Of a stretch of 45,249 bases of DNA, positions 15,533-25,001 are shown piece after piece. Within the stretch, counting starts at the first letter, position 1. Each line of letters opens with the position of its first letter. This DNA is from JARRJY01 sp037388705 (GTDB taxonomy: Bacteria; Pseudomonadota; Gammaproteobacteria; UBA6429; Thiohalophilaceae). The translations under genes were made by a program, and so were the position numbers. The notes under the pieces were generated by a model. That model had not been told where the DNA came from and did no database searches. It saw only the letters and a list, made by a program, of their open reading frames with translations. The DNA is taken from positions 1-45,249 of the forward strand of contig JARRJY010000014.1 in NCBI GenBank assembly GCA_037388705.1, given 5' to 3'.

Positions 15533-16612
15533 ATGTCAGATATTACCAAGAGCGAAGCTCAACATCGTATTGATCAAATCAAGGCGTTCCAGGACGAGTT
15601 AAGCCAGTTACAGCACGATGATGTGCTTCGCCTGAGTGATGAACAGTACCAGGCTGTTAACGCTTATCATGAACAATTGCAGAATAACCTGGTCCAGGAA
15701 TATGACGTTGATCGCGATCAGCGTTCCAAGCAGTTATCGCGCGGCATGATGATTGCCTCGTTCCTCGGTGCCATTGCTCTGGCGGCCAGTATTTTCCTGT
15801 TTTTCTACAAGTTCTGGGGCTACCTCACAACACCGGTGCAGGTCGTCATTTTAGTACTGGCCCCGTTTGTGACCTTTGCCATTACCGTTTATGTCAAAGG
15901 CAAGGAAAAGACTGGCTATTTTGCCAAGCTGGCGGCGATGGTGAGTTTTGCCTGTTTTATCCTTAACCTTTCCATGCTCGGGCGGATCTTTAATATTACG
16001 CCAACGGAGAACGCGTTACTGGTGTGGGCGGCCTACGGTTTGATACTGGCTTACATGTGTGATGCACGCTTGTTACTGGCCGCTGGCATTATCAGTTTTA
16101 TCGGTTACCTTTCGGCACGTACCGGCACATGGAGCGGGATATACTGGCTGTACTTCGGCGAACGGCCGGAAAACTTTTTCCCTTCGGCGATTGTTTTATT
16201 TTTGATTCCGCAATTTATCAGCCAGCGACACTTCTGGCGCTTTGATGATATTTACCGCGTATTTGGCATGATAACGTTTTTTATCCCGGTACTGATTTTA
16301 TCCAACTTCGGTCATATCAGTTACCTGGACTGGGATGCCGATATTATTGAAGGCTTTTACCAGGTGGTGGGTTTTGCGGTCAGTGCCGGCGCGATCGTAC
16401 TGGGTATCCGCAAGCACTGGCCGGTGGTGATTAATACCGGTAACGTGTTTTTTGTTATTTTCCTGTATAGCAAGTTCTTCGACTGGTGGTGGGACATCAT
16501 GCCCAAGTACCTGTTCTTCCTGGTGATTGCGTTAACCGCAATTCTATTCCTGCTGGTTTACAAGCGACTGCGCGAACATGAACTGCGTTTACTGGGAGGT
16601 CAGTCATCATGA
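15533..16612 (+). CDS. DUF2157-like polytopic membrane protein
   Basis: Protein of 359 residues with a soluble N-terminal helical region of about 75 residues (MSDITKSEAQHRIDQIKAF...) followed by about nine or ten transmembrane helices to the C-terminus. The arrangement resembles DUF2157/DUF4401 proteins, which often occur beside a small periplasmic partner, as here: the stop overlaps the next start by four bases. Role unknown. The family match is from memory of the architecture and needs a profile search. Confidence 0.65.
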   Translation: MSDITKSEAQHRIDQIKAFQDELSQLQHDDVLRLSDEQYQAVNAYHEQLQNNLVQEYDVDRDQRSKQLSRGMMIASFLGAIALAASIFLFFYKFWGYLTTPVQVVILVLAPFVTFAITVYVKGKEKTGYFAKLAAMVSFACFILNLSMLGRIFNITPTENALLVWAAYGLILAYMCDARLLLAAGIISFIGYLSARTGTWSGIYWLYFGERPENFFPSAIVLFLIPQFISQRHFWRFDDIYRVFGMITFFIPVLILSNFGHISYLDWDADIIEGFYQVVGFAVSAGAIVLGIRKHWPVVINTGNVFFVIFLYSKFFDWWWDIMPKYLFFLVIALTAILFLLVYKRLREHELRLLGGQSS

Positions 16613-17496
16613 AGCCGTGGACAAGTAAACAGTACATGCTGGCAGCGGCACTATTACTACTGGTAAGTAACGTGTTCGTGTTGGCCGGTGTGGCCTATAA
16701 CCGTTCCGGTGATCCTATTGCAAAAATTACCCTGACGGAACGTGAGCTGTCATCACCTTACAGTTATTCCTATCGCAGGGAAGACAGTGGCGTGGCATTT
16801 TACCTGCAATGGCGCGTGCATTCCGATCAGACAAGGTATAGCAGTTACGGTTATTACAGTGGTGCCTATACACCGGTTAGCTGGCTGGATAAGGCAAAAC
16901 TGGATCAACTGGGGTTTGATACCAGTTTTGATCCAAAACAGAAAGGTGCTTACCGTGTTTATAACAACTTACCAGAGCGTGAGGTGTTCCTGGTACTGGA
17001 ATACGATGGCGAAAGTTACCAGCGTGCATTGAAGTTGGCGGAAGAAAACCTGTTTGAAAAAGAATCGTTACTGGAATCAATGCCTAAAGATATCTCTAAA
17101 CAGGAAAAGACGCGCATAGAGAATAATGCCAAGAGCGCTCGGAATTTCCTTGAACAGGAACAAAACTCGCGTACCCGCCTGTTCGTGATTGACGCGGATG
17201 TTAATGATGAACTGTTAAGAAAAAAATATGCCGATCAGGATCGTTACCTGGTGGTGAAAGGCAAGGTTGGAGTATCCATCCAGTCCATTGATAAAAAGAG
17301 CGTGCTGCGGGGACGCATAACCGAAATACTCAATAACCGTATCCATATCCCGCTGCCATTTCGTGATCAGCTGGTGGAATTTTCCAAAACCAAGAAGTAC
17401 CGCAAGTACCAGGGCAAGAAACCCCGCTTCCAGGGTACCTTTGCCTGGGGTAAACGCTACGAGCCATGGATTGTGGGCGTGTCCATGCTGGAATGA
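16609..17496 (+). CDS. DUF4824-like membrane-anchored protein
   Basis: Protein of 295 residues with an N-terminal membrane anchor (YMLAAALLLLVSNVFVLAGVAYNRSG) and a large extracytoplasmic part with LTERELSSPYSYSYRREDSGVAFYLQWRV-like strands. This matches my memory of DUF4824 proteins (LxERELxLPY...ENSG). Function unknown. It is coupled to the DUF2157-like gene by a four-base overlap, so the two probably form one envelope complex. Confidence 0.65.
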   Translation: MKPWTSKQYMLAAALLLLVSNVFVLAGVAYNRSGDPIAKITLTERELSSPYSYSYRREDSGVAFYLQWRVHSDQTRYSSYGYYSGAYTPVSWLDKAKLDQLGFDTSFDPKQKGAYRVYNNLPEREVFLVLEYDGESYQRALKLAEENLFEKESLLESMPKDISKQEKTRIENNAKSARNFLEQEQNSRTRLFVIDADVNDELLRKKYADQDRYLVVKGKVGVSIQSIDKKSVLRGRITEILNNRIHIPLPFRDQLVEFSKTKKYRKYQGKKPRFQGTFAWGKRYEPWIVGVSMLE

Positions 17497-17620
17497 TGCA
17501 GGTGCTCGAATCCGGTAATTTGGATTGAATTTACGCTAAACACCTTATATTTAAACGAATTTTCCGGCATTTCTCGTGGGAAATGTGCACTCACGGTATC
17601 CCAATACCCCTCTCACAGGC

Positions 17621-17626
17621 TACAAT
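17621..17626 (+). promoter_or_regulatory. Possible sigma-70 -10 box for ibaG-murA
   Basis: TACAAT (5 of 6 to consensus) lies 38 bases upstream of the ibaG start, after the accessory block. No convincing -35 hexamer at 16-18 bases; weak support only. Confidence 0.25.
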
Positions 17627-17663
17627 AGGCGCCGTTTTAACCCTTGCTGAGAGTGGAAACAAC

Positions 17664-17918
17664 ATGAATCCAGAAGAAGTGAAAAAACTCATCGAGGCCG
17701 GCGTGCCAGGTTGCCAGGTGACCGTTACCGGTGACGGCAGTCATTTTGACGCCATCGTGGTGGGCGAGATGTTTGAAGGCATGAGCCCGGTGAAAAAACA
17801 GCAAACGGTCTATGGCACGGTGACCGAGCAGATCACCAGTGGTGCGCTGCATGCCCTGACCATTAAAACCTATACACCAGCCGAGTGGGAAAAAGCCCAG
17901 AAGCTACAGGTTTCATAA
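17664..17918 (+). CDS. ibaG: BolA-family protein IbaG
   Basis: BolA-like protein of 84 residues that works with monothiol glutaredoxins in iron-sulfur cluster handling. Visible features are the BolA helix-turn (EVKKLIEAGVPGCQVTVTGDGSHFDAIVVGEMFEGMSPVKKQQ) with the conserved histidine, then VYGTVTEQITSGALHALTIKTYTP. The start at 17664 follows gagtggaaac; an in-frame start at 17583 would add 27 unrelated residues. It directly precedes murA, the usual order. Confidence 0.93.
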   Translation: MNPEEVKKLIEAGVPGCQVTVTGDGSHFDAIVVGEMFEGMSPVKKQQTVYGTVTEQITSGALHALTIKTYTPAEWEKAQKLQVS

Positions 17919-17942
17919 TTACTATATATAAGAAAGAGCAGC

Positions 17943-19164
17943 ATGGACAAACTGATTATTACAGGTGGCGCAAAGCTGGAAGGTGAGATTCGTATCTCCG
18001 GCGCGAAGAATGCCGCATTGCCGATTATTGTCTCGACCTTGCTGGCCGATGAGCCGGTCACTATCGAGAACATTCCTCACCTGCACGACATTACCACCAC
18101 CATGGAACTGCTGGGTCGCATGGGTGTATCCATCACCATGAATGAAAAGATGAGTGTGGAGGTAGATGCTTCAACCATTAAACATTACGTGGCGCCTTAT
18201 GAACTGGTAAAAACCATGCGTGCTTCGATCCTGGTACTGGGTCCGTTGCTGGCTCACTTCGGTGAAGCAGAAGTTTCCTTGCCTGGTGGTTGTGCGATTG
18301 GTTCACGCCCGGTGGATTTACATATCCATGGCCTGGAACTCATGGGTGCTGACATCAAGGTTGAGAATGGCTACATCATTGCCAAAGCAGATCGCCTGAA
18401 AGGTGCCAAGATCGTTATGGACCTGGTCACGGTAACCGGTACAGAAAACCTGATGATGGCCGCCACCCTGGCAGAAGGGACGACCATTATTGAAAACGCG
18501 GCACGTGAACCGGAAGTGGTTGACCTGGCCAATTGCTTAAATGCTATGGGGGCAAAAGTTACCGGAGCAGGTACCGATATGGTTACCATTGAAGGGGTGG
18601 AAAAACTCCACGGCACTACCTATTCGGTATTACCGGATCGCATTGAAACCGGGACCTACCTGGTGGCAGCGGCGGTGACCGGTGGTAAAGTAAAATTAAA
18701 AGACACGGATCCAACCTTGCTGGACGCGGTGTTATCGAAACTGGTAGATGCCGGTGCGGAAATTGAATCCGGCGAAGATTGGATTTCACTGGATATGAAA
18801 GGTAAACGCCCGAAAGCGGTGGATGTGCGTACTGCGCCATACCCGGCGTTTCCAACCGATATGCAGGCACAGTTCTCGGTATTGAATTCTGTTGCCAAGG
18901 GCACCGGTGCCATTACCGAGACGGTATTTGAAAACCGTTTTATGCATATCCAGGAATTGCAACGTATGGGTGCGGATATTCATCTCAATGGCAATACCGC
19001 GATCTGCAACGGCGTAAAAAAACTCACCAGTGCACCGGTGATGGCAACTGACCTGCGTGCATCGGCCAGCCTGGTACTGGCAGGACTGGTGGCGGAAGGT
19101 AACACCCTGGTGGATCGTATCTATCATATTGATCGTGGTTATGAATGTATCGAAGAAAAACTGC
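17943..19164 (+). CDS. murA: UDP-N-acetylglucosamine 1-carboxyvinyltransferase, 3' end in gap
   Basis: First committed enzyme of peptidoglycan synthesis, transferring enolpyruvate from PEP to UDP-GlcNAc. 407 residues are visible before the Ns. The substrate-binding Lys-Asn pair is in ISGAKNAALPI; the catalytic loop cysteine, target of fosfomycin, is present in LPGGCAIGSRPVDLH. The final RGYECIEEKL leaves only about 12 residues missing relative to the 419-residue norm, which fits inside the 72-base gap. So this is a complete gene hidden by the assembly gap, not a truncation. Confidence 0.96.
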
Positions 19165-19236
19165 NNNNNNNNNNNNNNNNNNNNNNNNNNNNNNNNNNNN
19201 NNNNNNNNNNNNNNNNNNNNNNNNNNNNNNNNNNNN
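19165..19236. other. Assembly gap of 72 Ns
   Basis: Unknown bases covering the last codons of murA and the murA-hisG spacer. The length is compatible with the missing 3' end plus a short intergenic stretch, so gap size is probably an estimate close to the truth. Confidence 1.
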
Positions 19237-19237
19237 C

Positions 19238-19867
19238 ATGAGTGACGTGTTAACCATAGCATTATCAAAAGGTCGTATTTTTAAAGAAACACTACCTTTG
19301 CTGGCACACGCCGGTATTGAGCCAAAAGATGATCCTGAAACCAGTCGTAAACTGATCCTCGATACAAATCATGATGATGTAAAACTGGTGATCATTCGTG
19401 CCACCGATGTACCTACTTATGTACAGTACGGTGCTGCTGATATCGGTGTCGCTGGTAAAGATGTGCTGATGGAACATGGTGGTGAAGGTTTGTATGAACC
19501 GGTGGATTTGAAAATTGCCAGATGTAAATTGATGACGGCAGGTCCGGTCGGTGCACCTGAACCGAAAGGACGCATGCGTATTGCCACCAAGTTTGTCAAC
19601 TGCGCACGTCGTTATTTTGCCGAGCAGGGTAAACAGGTGGAAGTGATTAAACTATATGGCTCCATGGAACTGGCGCCGCTGGTTGGCCTGGCCGATCAGA
19701 TCATCGACGTAGTGGATACCGGTAACACGTTAAAAGCCAATGGCCTGGAGCCACTGGAACACATTGCCGATATCAGTTCACGTTTAATCGTTAACAAGGC
19801 AGCGATGAAAATGAAACACGATCGTGTGCAAAAACTGATCGATCAAATTGCCGAGGCAGTAGGTTAA
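19238..19867 (+). CDS. hisG: ATP phosphoribosyltransferase, short form
   Basis: First enzyme of histidine synthesis, joining ATP and PRPP. The 209-residue length is the short HisG type, which needs the regulatory partner HisZ (not in the window). Motifs: IALSKGRIFKETLPLL at the N-terminus, GAADIGVAGKDVL, and the PRPP loop VVDTGNTLKANGL. The ATG is two bases after the gap, so the ribosome-binding site cannot be seen. hisD follows after 5 bases. Confidence 0.95.
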   Translation: MSDVLTIALSKGRIFKETLPLLAHAGIEPKDDPETSRKLILDTNHDDVKLVIIRATDVPTYVQYGAADIGVAGKDVLMEHGGEGLYEPVDLKIARCKLMTAGPVGAPEPKGRMRIATKFVNCARRYFAEQGKQVEVIKLYGSMELAPLVGLADQIIDVVDTGNTLKANGLEPLEHIADISSRLIVNKAAMKMKHDRVQKLIDQIAEAVG

Positions 19868-19872
19868 GCACC

Positions 19873-21168
19873 ATGAAACGTTTATCGACTACACAGGATG
19901 ATTTCCAATCACAGCTGGATACCTTGCTGGCCTGGGAAGGTGTTTCCGATGACCAGGTGAATACCACTGTACGCGAAATTATTCAAAACATTCGCAGTCG
20001 TGGTGATGCGGCGTTGGTGGAATATACCAACAAGTTTGATCGCATGAATGCTTCCAGCATGTCAGAACTGACCATCAGTACTGATCAACTGGATGAAGCG
20101 TTAAATAAGATCCCGGCCGATCAACGTGATGCCCTGGAACTGGCGGCTAATCGTGTACGCAATTACCACGAATACCAGAAAATGGAATCCTGGTCATATA
20201 CTGAGAATGATGGCACGTTGCTTGGCCAGCAAGTGACAGCGCTGGATCGCGTCGGTTTATATGTCCCGGGTGGCAAGGCCGCTTACCCTTCATCGGTATT
20301 AATGAATGCCATTCCTGCCAGGGTTGCCGGCGTTGAAGAGATTGTCATGGTCGTGCCGACTCCCGATGGCGTGATCAACGATATGGTGCTGGCCGCGGCA
20401 AAAATTGCCGGCGTGGATACCGTGTTCGCCGTGGGCGGTGCGCAGGCGGTTGCCGCACTGGCGTATGGCACCGAAACGGTTCCTGCGGTCGACAAGATTG
20501 TTGGCCCCGGTAACATTTATGTTGCTACCGCCAAGTCGATGGTATTTGGCAAGGTCGGTATCGACATGATTGCCGGTCCATCCGAAATTCTTGTTGTATG
20601 TGATGGTAAAACGGATGCGAACTGGATTGCGATGGACCTGTTTTCACAGGCGGAGCACGATGAAGATGCTCAATCTATCCTGATTTCATGGGACGGCGAT
20701 TTCCTTGACCAGGTACAGGCCAGTATCGACAAGCTGTTACCTGACATGCAGCGTAAAGACATCATTTCAAAATCATTAGGTGATCGCGGTGCCATCATCC
20801 AGGTGAAAGACGAAGCCGAGGCGATTGAAGTGGCGAACTTCATTGCACCGGAACACCTCGAGCTATCGGTTGAAGATCCGCAACGCATGGCGGAGAAGAT
20901 AAAGCACGCCGGTGCGATCTTTATGGGCCGTTACACGGCTGAGGCCTTGGGTGATTATTGTGCCGGACCCAACCACGTGTTACCGACTTCACGCACGGCG
21001 CGGTTCAGTTCACCACTGGGTGTGTATGATTTCCAAAAGCGTAGCAGTTTAATCATGTGTTCGTCTGATGGTGCTTCGGAGCTGGGCAAGGTGGCCTCGA
21101 TTCTTGGGCGTGGTGAAAGCCTGGAAGCACACGCACGTTCAGCGGAATACCGCATAAAACACAAATAA
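19873..21168 (+). CDS. hisD: Histidinol dehydrogenase
   Basis: Zinc enzyme of 431 residues performing the last two oxidations from L-histidinol to histidine with NAD+. Conserved blocks include YVPGGKAAYPSSVLMNAIPA, GPGNIYVATAK, the metal/substrate region FSQAEHDEDAQ, and GPNHVLPTSRTARFSSPLGV with its catalytic histidine region. Full length. Confidence 0.97.
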   Translation: MKRLSTTQDDFQSQLDTLLAWEGVSDDQVNTTVREIIQNIRSRGDAALVEYTNKFDRMNASSMSELTISTDQLDEALNKIPADQRDALELAANRVRNYHEYQKMESWSYTENDGTLLGQQVTALDRVGLYVPGGKAAYPSSVLMNAIPARVAGVEEIVMVVPTPDGVINDMVLAAAKIAGVDTVFAVGGAQAVAALAYGTETVPAVDKIVGPGNIYVATAKSMVFGKVGIDMIAGPSEILVVCDGKTDANWIAMDLFSQAEHDEDAQSILISWDGDFLDQVQASIDKLLPDMQRKDIISKSLGDRGAIIQVKDEAEAIEVANFIAPEHLELSVEDPQRMAEKIKHAGAIFMGRYTAEALGDYCAGPNHVLPTSRTARFSSPLGVYDFQKRSSLIMCSSDGASELGKVASILGRGESLEAHARSAEYRIKHK

Positions 21169-21189
21169 TTATTCTCAACGGGTAGCGAC

Positions 21190-22218
21190 GTGACTGATAA
21201 GGTTGAAGCCAGGATCGAAGAATGGGTACGCCCGGAAATTCGTGAACTGTCGGCGTATCATGTCCCGAATCCCGGTGACATGATAAAACTGGATGCCATG
21301 GAAAACCCGTATCACTGGCCAGAAGCAATGGTAAACGAATGGTTCGATGTTCTTAAGGACGTTGAACTGAATCGCTATCCTGATCCCTCGGCAAAAAAAC
21401 TCACGGAGCAGCTACGCATTGCCATGGAGGTACCGGAAGGTGCGGGCATTATTCTTGGTAATGGTTCCGATGAGCTTATCCAGATGATCGCCATGACCAT
21501 GTCGGGTAAAGACAGGACTATTCTTTCTGTAGAACCGGGATTTGTCATGTACCGTATGATTGCCACGTTCGCAGGTATGGAATATTTCGGTGTACCACTT
21601 AACGAAGATTTCTCGTTAAATGAAACGGCCATCCTGAATGACATTGAACTGTATAACCCTGCCGTTATTTTTTTGGCCTATCCTAATAACCCGACCGGCA
21701 ATCTGTTTGATGAAGACAGTATCAAGCGCATCATTGCAGCCGCCCCTGGCGTGGTCATTGTGGATGAAGCCTATCATGCGTTTGCCGGTAGCAGTTTTAT
21801 GCCACTGGTCAATGACTACGATAACCTGCTGGTAATGCGCACCGTTTCCAAGATGGGACTTGCGGGCTTGCGTTTAGGTTTGTTAGCGGGCAATCTAAAG
21901 TGGCTGCATGAGTTTGACAAAGTACGCCTGCCTTACAATATTAATATTCTTACCCAGGCCAGTGCGGAGTTTGCGCTGAAGCATATCGATGTACTTAATC
22001 AACAGACGCAGCAAATTTGTGAAGATCGTGAATCGTTGTTTAACGCGTTAAAACAAATTGATGGCATTCACGTGTTTCCCTCCAAGGCGAACTTTATCCT
22101 AGTGCGTGTCGCGGAAGGACAGGCCGATGCAATCTTTGACAGGCTGAAAGAACAGCATGTGTTAATTAAAAACCTGGATCCTGCCGGTGGGTTGTTAAAG
22201 GATTGTTTTTCTCATTAA
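21190..22218 (+). CDS. hisC: Histidinol-phosphate aminotransferase, C-terminus lost
   Basis: PLP-dependent class I/II aminotransferase converting imidazole-acetol phosphate to histidinol phosphate. GTG start. The frame is normal through YPNNPTGN, DEAYHAF, and the PLP lysine in TVSKMGLAGLRLG, up to LDPAGGLLKDC. It then reads FSH and stops. Family members continue with LRxTVGTxEEN and about 15-20 more residues, including the arginine that binds the substrate carboxylate. The last bases of the ORF are the reverse complement of the end of the converging YbaK-like gene, marking a junction near 22207. As written, the enzyme should be inactive. Confidence 0.85.
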   Translation: MTDKVEARIEEWVRPEIRELSAYHVPNPGDMIKLDAMENPYHWPEAMVNEWFDVLKDVELNRYPDPSAKKLTEQLRIAMEVPEGAGIILGNGSDELIQMIAMTMSGKDRTILSVEPGFVMYRMIATFAGMEYFGVPLNEDFSLNETAILNDIELYNPAVIFLAYPNNPTGNLFDEDSIKRIIAAAPGVVIVDEAYHAFAGSSFMPLVNDYDNLLVMRTVSKMGLAGLRLGLLAGNLKWLHEFDKVRLPYNINILTQASAEFALKHIDVLNQQTQQICEDRESLFNALKQIDGIHVFPSKANFILVRVAEGQADAIFDRLKEQHVLIKNLDPAGGLLKDCFSH

Positions 22219-22644
22219 CTTCTGGAAAGAATTGCCTTTAACGTGGATCAGATCCTTGTGATCACCCGCTTCAAAATAAATATCGTCATAACCATCAAGC
22301 TTTTCGTCAATAACTGTTGTCATGCCGTAGGCTTCCCCGACCGGGGGAATGGCACCCGTTGCACAGTCGGTAAATAAATTTTTCAGCTCTGGTTCAGTTG
22401 CCAGGCCAAGATGACGATCCACAACATGGTTAAGTTTGCCGATTTTTACATGTTCAGAAGCAGGAATTACCGCCATCAGGTAACCATCTTCATCTTCAAG
22501 TACCACGGACTTTGCAATACGGTTAGCAGGAATCCTGGCTGCCATCGCCGTACTCTGGCTCGAAGATGTATAAGGATGAGACAAAATGTCGTATGCAATT
22601 CCATTATCAGCGAGAAACTTCCGCAAAGTGATTGCCATCGCCAT
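22195..22644 (-). CDS. YbaK/EbsC-type aminoacyl-tRNA deacylase, 3' end probably truncated
   Basis: Editing-domain protein (YbaK/ProX family) that hydrolyses mischarged tRNAs. The ATG at 22644 has a strong GGAGG six bases upstream; the product starts MAMAITLRKFLADNGIAYD and contains IAKSVVLEDEDGYLMAVIPAS, TEPELKNLFTDCATGAIPP and IYFEAGDHKDLIHVKG. It ends LMRKTIL; as I recall, relatives carry some ten more residues. The end coincides with the break in hisC. A second in-frame ATG lies at 22638. Confidence 0.85.
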   Translation of the reverse strand: MAMAITLRKFLADNGIAYDILSHPYTSSSQSTAMAARIPANRIAKSVVLEDEDGYLMAVIPASEHVKIGKLNHVVDRHLGLATEPELKNLFTDCATGAIPPVGEAYGMTTVIDEKLDGYDDIYFEAGDHKDLIHVKGNSFQKLMRKTIL

Positions 22645-22795
22645 GACACACCTCCTTAGAAGTAACAAAACAAATGGACAGAAAAATTATAGTGCAAGAG
22701 AACAGATCTTGTTGGGTGGCAAGGTAAATAAATACCAGGCAATCAATTAATTCTATTTGACCTGTTCTCTTATCAGATTTTTATATCAGGCAGGT

Positions 22796-23968
22796 TTAGT
22801 TACCAATTTGCGAGATATCCTGTTTAGGTCTTTGTACAACAGTGACTTTCCAGGTTTTATCTTTACCGTCACGTACACCTGAAACCTTGATGGTTGTGCC
22901 AGGTTTCTCCTGGCTGATTAAATTAAGCGCGTCATGCGTGCTGGTCACCGGGTTATCATTAATATGCGTGATTACGTCGCCACGCGTTAAACCGGCATTA
23001 TCTGCCGGGCCCTGGCGAATTACGTTGGTGACAATAACCGCATCAGTGGTTTTTAGCTTGAAAGACTTGGCCAGTTTTTTATTGACATCCTGTAAGGCAA
23101 TACCCATCCAGCCTCGTATGACATGACCATGTTCGATGATCTGTTTCATAACATCTTTAGCAAGACTGACCGGAATCGCGAAACCAATACCATGTGAGCC
23201 ACCTGACTTTGAGAAGATAGCCGTGTTGATACCAACCAGTTCTCCCATCGCATTGATCAGTGCACCGCCAGAGTTACCGGGATTGATGGCCGCATCGGTC
23301 TGTATAAAGTTTTCGAAGGTGCTGATACCCAGCATGCTACGTCCCTTGGCACTGACAATACCCGAGGTAACCGTCTGTCCTACACCAAACGGGTTACCAA
23401 TGGCCAGTACCACGTCACCGACACGCAGGTTAGCGGATTGTCCCAGTACCATGAAGGGCAGGTTTTCCATCTGGATGTGCAGTATTGCAAGATCGGTGTC
23501 CGGATCAGTGCCAACAATTTTGGCCTTGATTGTTCGGCCATCCCGCAGTGAAACGTGGATTTCATCGGCACCGGCGATGACGTGGTTATTGGTTAATACA
23601 TACCCTTGGGGACTGAAAATGACGCCGGAGCCCAGGCTGGTTTCCAGGCGTTTTCTCGGTACGCCAATACTGTCACCAAAAAATTCGCGAAAGAAAGGAT
23701 CATCAAAAATACTGCGGCGCTCGGTAATCAGCTTCTGGGTATGCACATTAACAACTGCGGGAGCCGCTTTTTCCACAGCCTCGGCATAGGAAACGGGACC
23801 GGATTGATACGGCAAGGCCGGGCGTGTGCTTTCATGGAACTCGACCTCCCTGGGTGCTGACGGTGTTGAAGTTCTCAGGCTTGGATAGAGATACAGAATA
23901 ATAAAGGCCGCTGCCAGGCCGATGGTGACAAACTGGAATATGAAGGCAATGTTTTTTGTCAGGCGCAT
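22796..23968 (-). CDS. degS: DegS/AlgW-type site-1 serine protease
   Basis: Inner-membrane-anchored periplasmic protease that starts the sigma-E envelope-stress cascade by cutting the anti-sigma factor RseA/MucA. In 390 residues: N-terminal anchor (10-28), trypsin-like triad His129 (LTNNHV), Asp159 (DTDLAIL), Ser233 (NPGNSGGAL), and one PDZ domain at about 285-375. One PDZ and a membrane anchor distinguish it from DegP/DegQ. Location near petABC and sspAB matches AlgW in Pseudomonas. Confidence 0.93.
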   Translation of the reverse strand: MRLTKNIAFIFQFVTIGLAAAFIILYLYPSLRTSTPSAPREVEFHESTRPALPYQSGPVSYAEAVEKAAPAVVNVHTQKLITERRSIFDDPFFREFFGDSIGVPRKRLETSLGSGVIFSPQGYVLTNNHVIAGADEIHVSLRDGRTIKAKIVGTDPDTDLAILHIQMENLPFMVLGQSANLRVGDVVLAIGNPFGVGQTVTSGIVSAKGRSMLGISTFENFIQTDAAINPGNSGGALINAMGELVGINTAIFSKSGGSHGIGFAIPVSLAKDVMKQIIEHGHVIRGWMGIALQDVNKKLAKSFKLKTTDAVIVTNVIRQGPADNAGLTRGDVITHINDNPVTSTHDALNLISQEKPGTTIKVSGVRDGKDKTWKVTVVQRPKQDISQIGN

Positions 23969-24038
23969 TCTCTTCTCGCTTTCGATACACTATACGAAAT
24001 ATTCTAACCCCATGTTACTGCAATAGGAGCCCAAACGC

Positions 24039-24797
24039 ATGGTGCAATTACGTGAACTGACCAGCTATTGTGATGACTTGCTGGAAGCGGATCGCTTTCG
24101 GGACTACTGCCCCAATGGCTTACAGGTAGAGGGTAACGAGCAGGTAAACAAGATTGTCACGGGGGTGACTGCCAGCCAGGCATTGATCGAGGCCGCCATT
24201 GATGCCAATGCAGATATGCTGCTCGTCCACCATGGCTACTTCTGGAAAGGGGAAGATGACCGCATTGTCGGGATTAAAAAACAGCGCATTGCTCGCTTAC
24301 TGGAAACCGGGCTGAGCCTGGTCGCCTATCATTTACCGCTTGATGCTCACCCGGTGTATGGCAACAATGTACAACTGGCCCAGGTGCTGGGTATCAGTGT
24401 TGAGGGACGCCTGCAGGAAGGGGCAGATCCTGCCATTGGCCTGTATGGCCGTTTAAACACATCGATGTCAGGAAAGGCATTTGCCAGGCATATTGCCGGG
24501 GCACTGGGGAGAGAACCATTCCATGTTGATAACATGGCACAGGAAGTTTCCACCGTTGCCTGGTGTACCGGGGCCGCGCAAGGTTACATCGAGCAGGCTG
24601 TTGAGCTGGGGGTCGATGCCTATATTTCCGGCGAGGTGTCCGAGCCGACCGTGCATATTGCACGTGAAACTGGCATCCATTTTTATGCGGCAGGCCACCA
24701 CGCAACCGAGCGCTACGGCGTGAAAGCCCTGGGAGAGCACCTGGCCGCCAATTTTGGCCTGGAAGCGCAATTTATCGATATAGACAATCCCGTATAA
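24039..24797 (+). CDS. Nif3/YbgI-like dinuclear metal-centre protein
   Basis: Protein of 252 residues in the Nif3/DUF34 family, toroidal hexamers with a two-metal site, related to GTP cyclohydrolase I type 2 annotations. Metal-binding motifs include LLVHHGYFWK near residues 62-71, YHLPLDAHP, and the C-terminal AAGHHATERYG. The molecular role is not settled in the literature I know. It is divergent from degS, which starts about 70 bases away. Confidence 0.9.
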   Translation: MVQLRELTSYCDDLLEADRFRDYCPNGLQVEGNEQVNKIVTGVTASQALIEAAIDANADMLLVHHGYFWKGEDDRIVGIKKQRIARLLETGLSLVAYHLPLDAHPVYGNNVQLAQVLGISVEGRLQEGADPAIGLYGRLNTSMSGKAFARHIAGALGREPFHVDNMAQEVSTVAWCTGAAQGYIEQAVELGVDAYISGEVSEPTVHIARETGIHFYAAGHHATERYGVKALGEHLAANFGLEAQFIDIDNPV

Positions 24798-25001
24798 CAT
24801 ATTGAATTACTAGGCTTTATTCGACTTTCCTTGAGCCTCATGGCCTGATGCTATAAACTACGCACGCCGAAAATCAGGATATTCAGAACATTCTGACTTT
24901 CTAAAAAGTAAGCTTGTTTTACTGAGAATAATTTAAGAATACTGACGGCCATGCATTAACCCGCGTGACCGTATTTTTCATCCAGAGCGGGAGAAATTTT
25001 A

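Noticed and set aside
19165..19236. murA seems to lack its C-terminus
   Set aside because: The missing 12 or so residues fall in the N gap, so this is not evidence of truncation.
23136..23789. Plus-strand frame of 217 codons
   Set aside because: Opposite the DegS/AlgW catalytic domain; no domain of its own.
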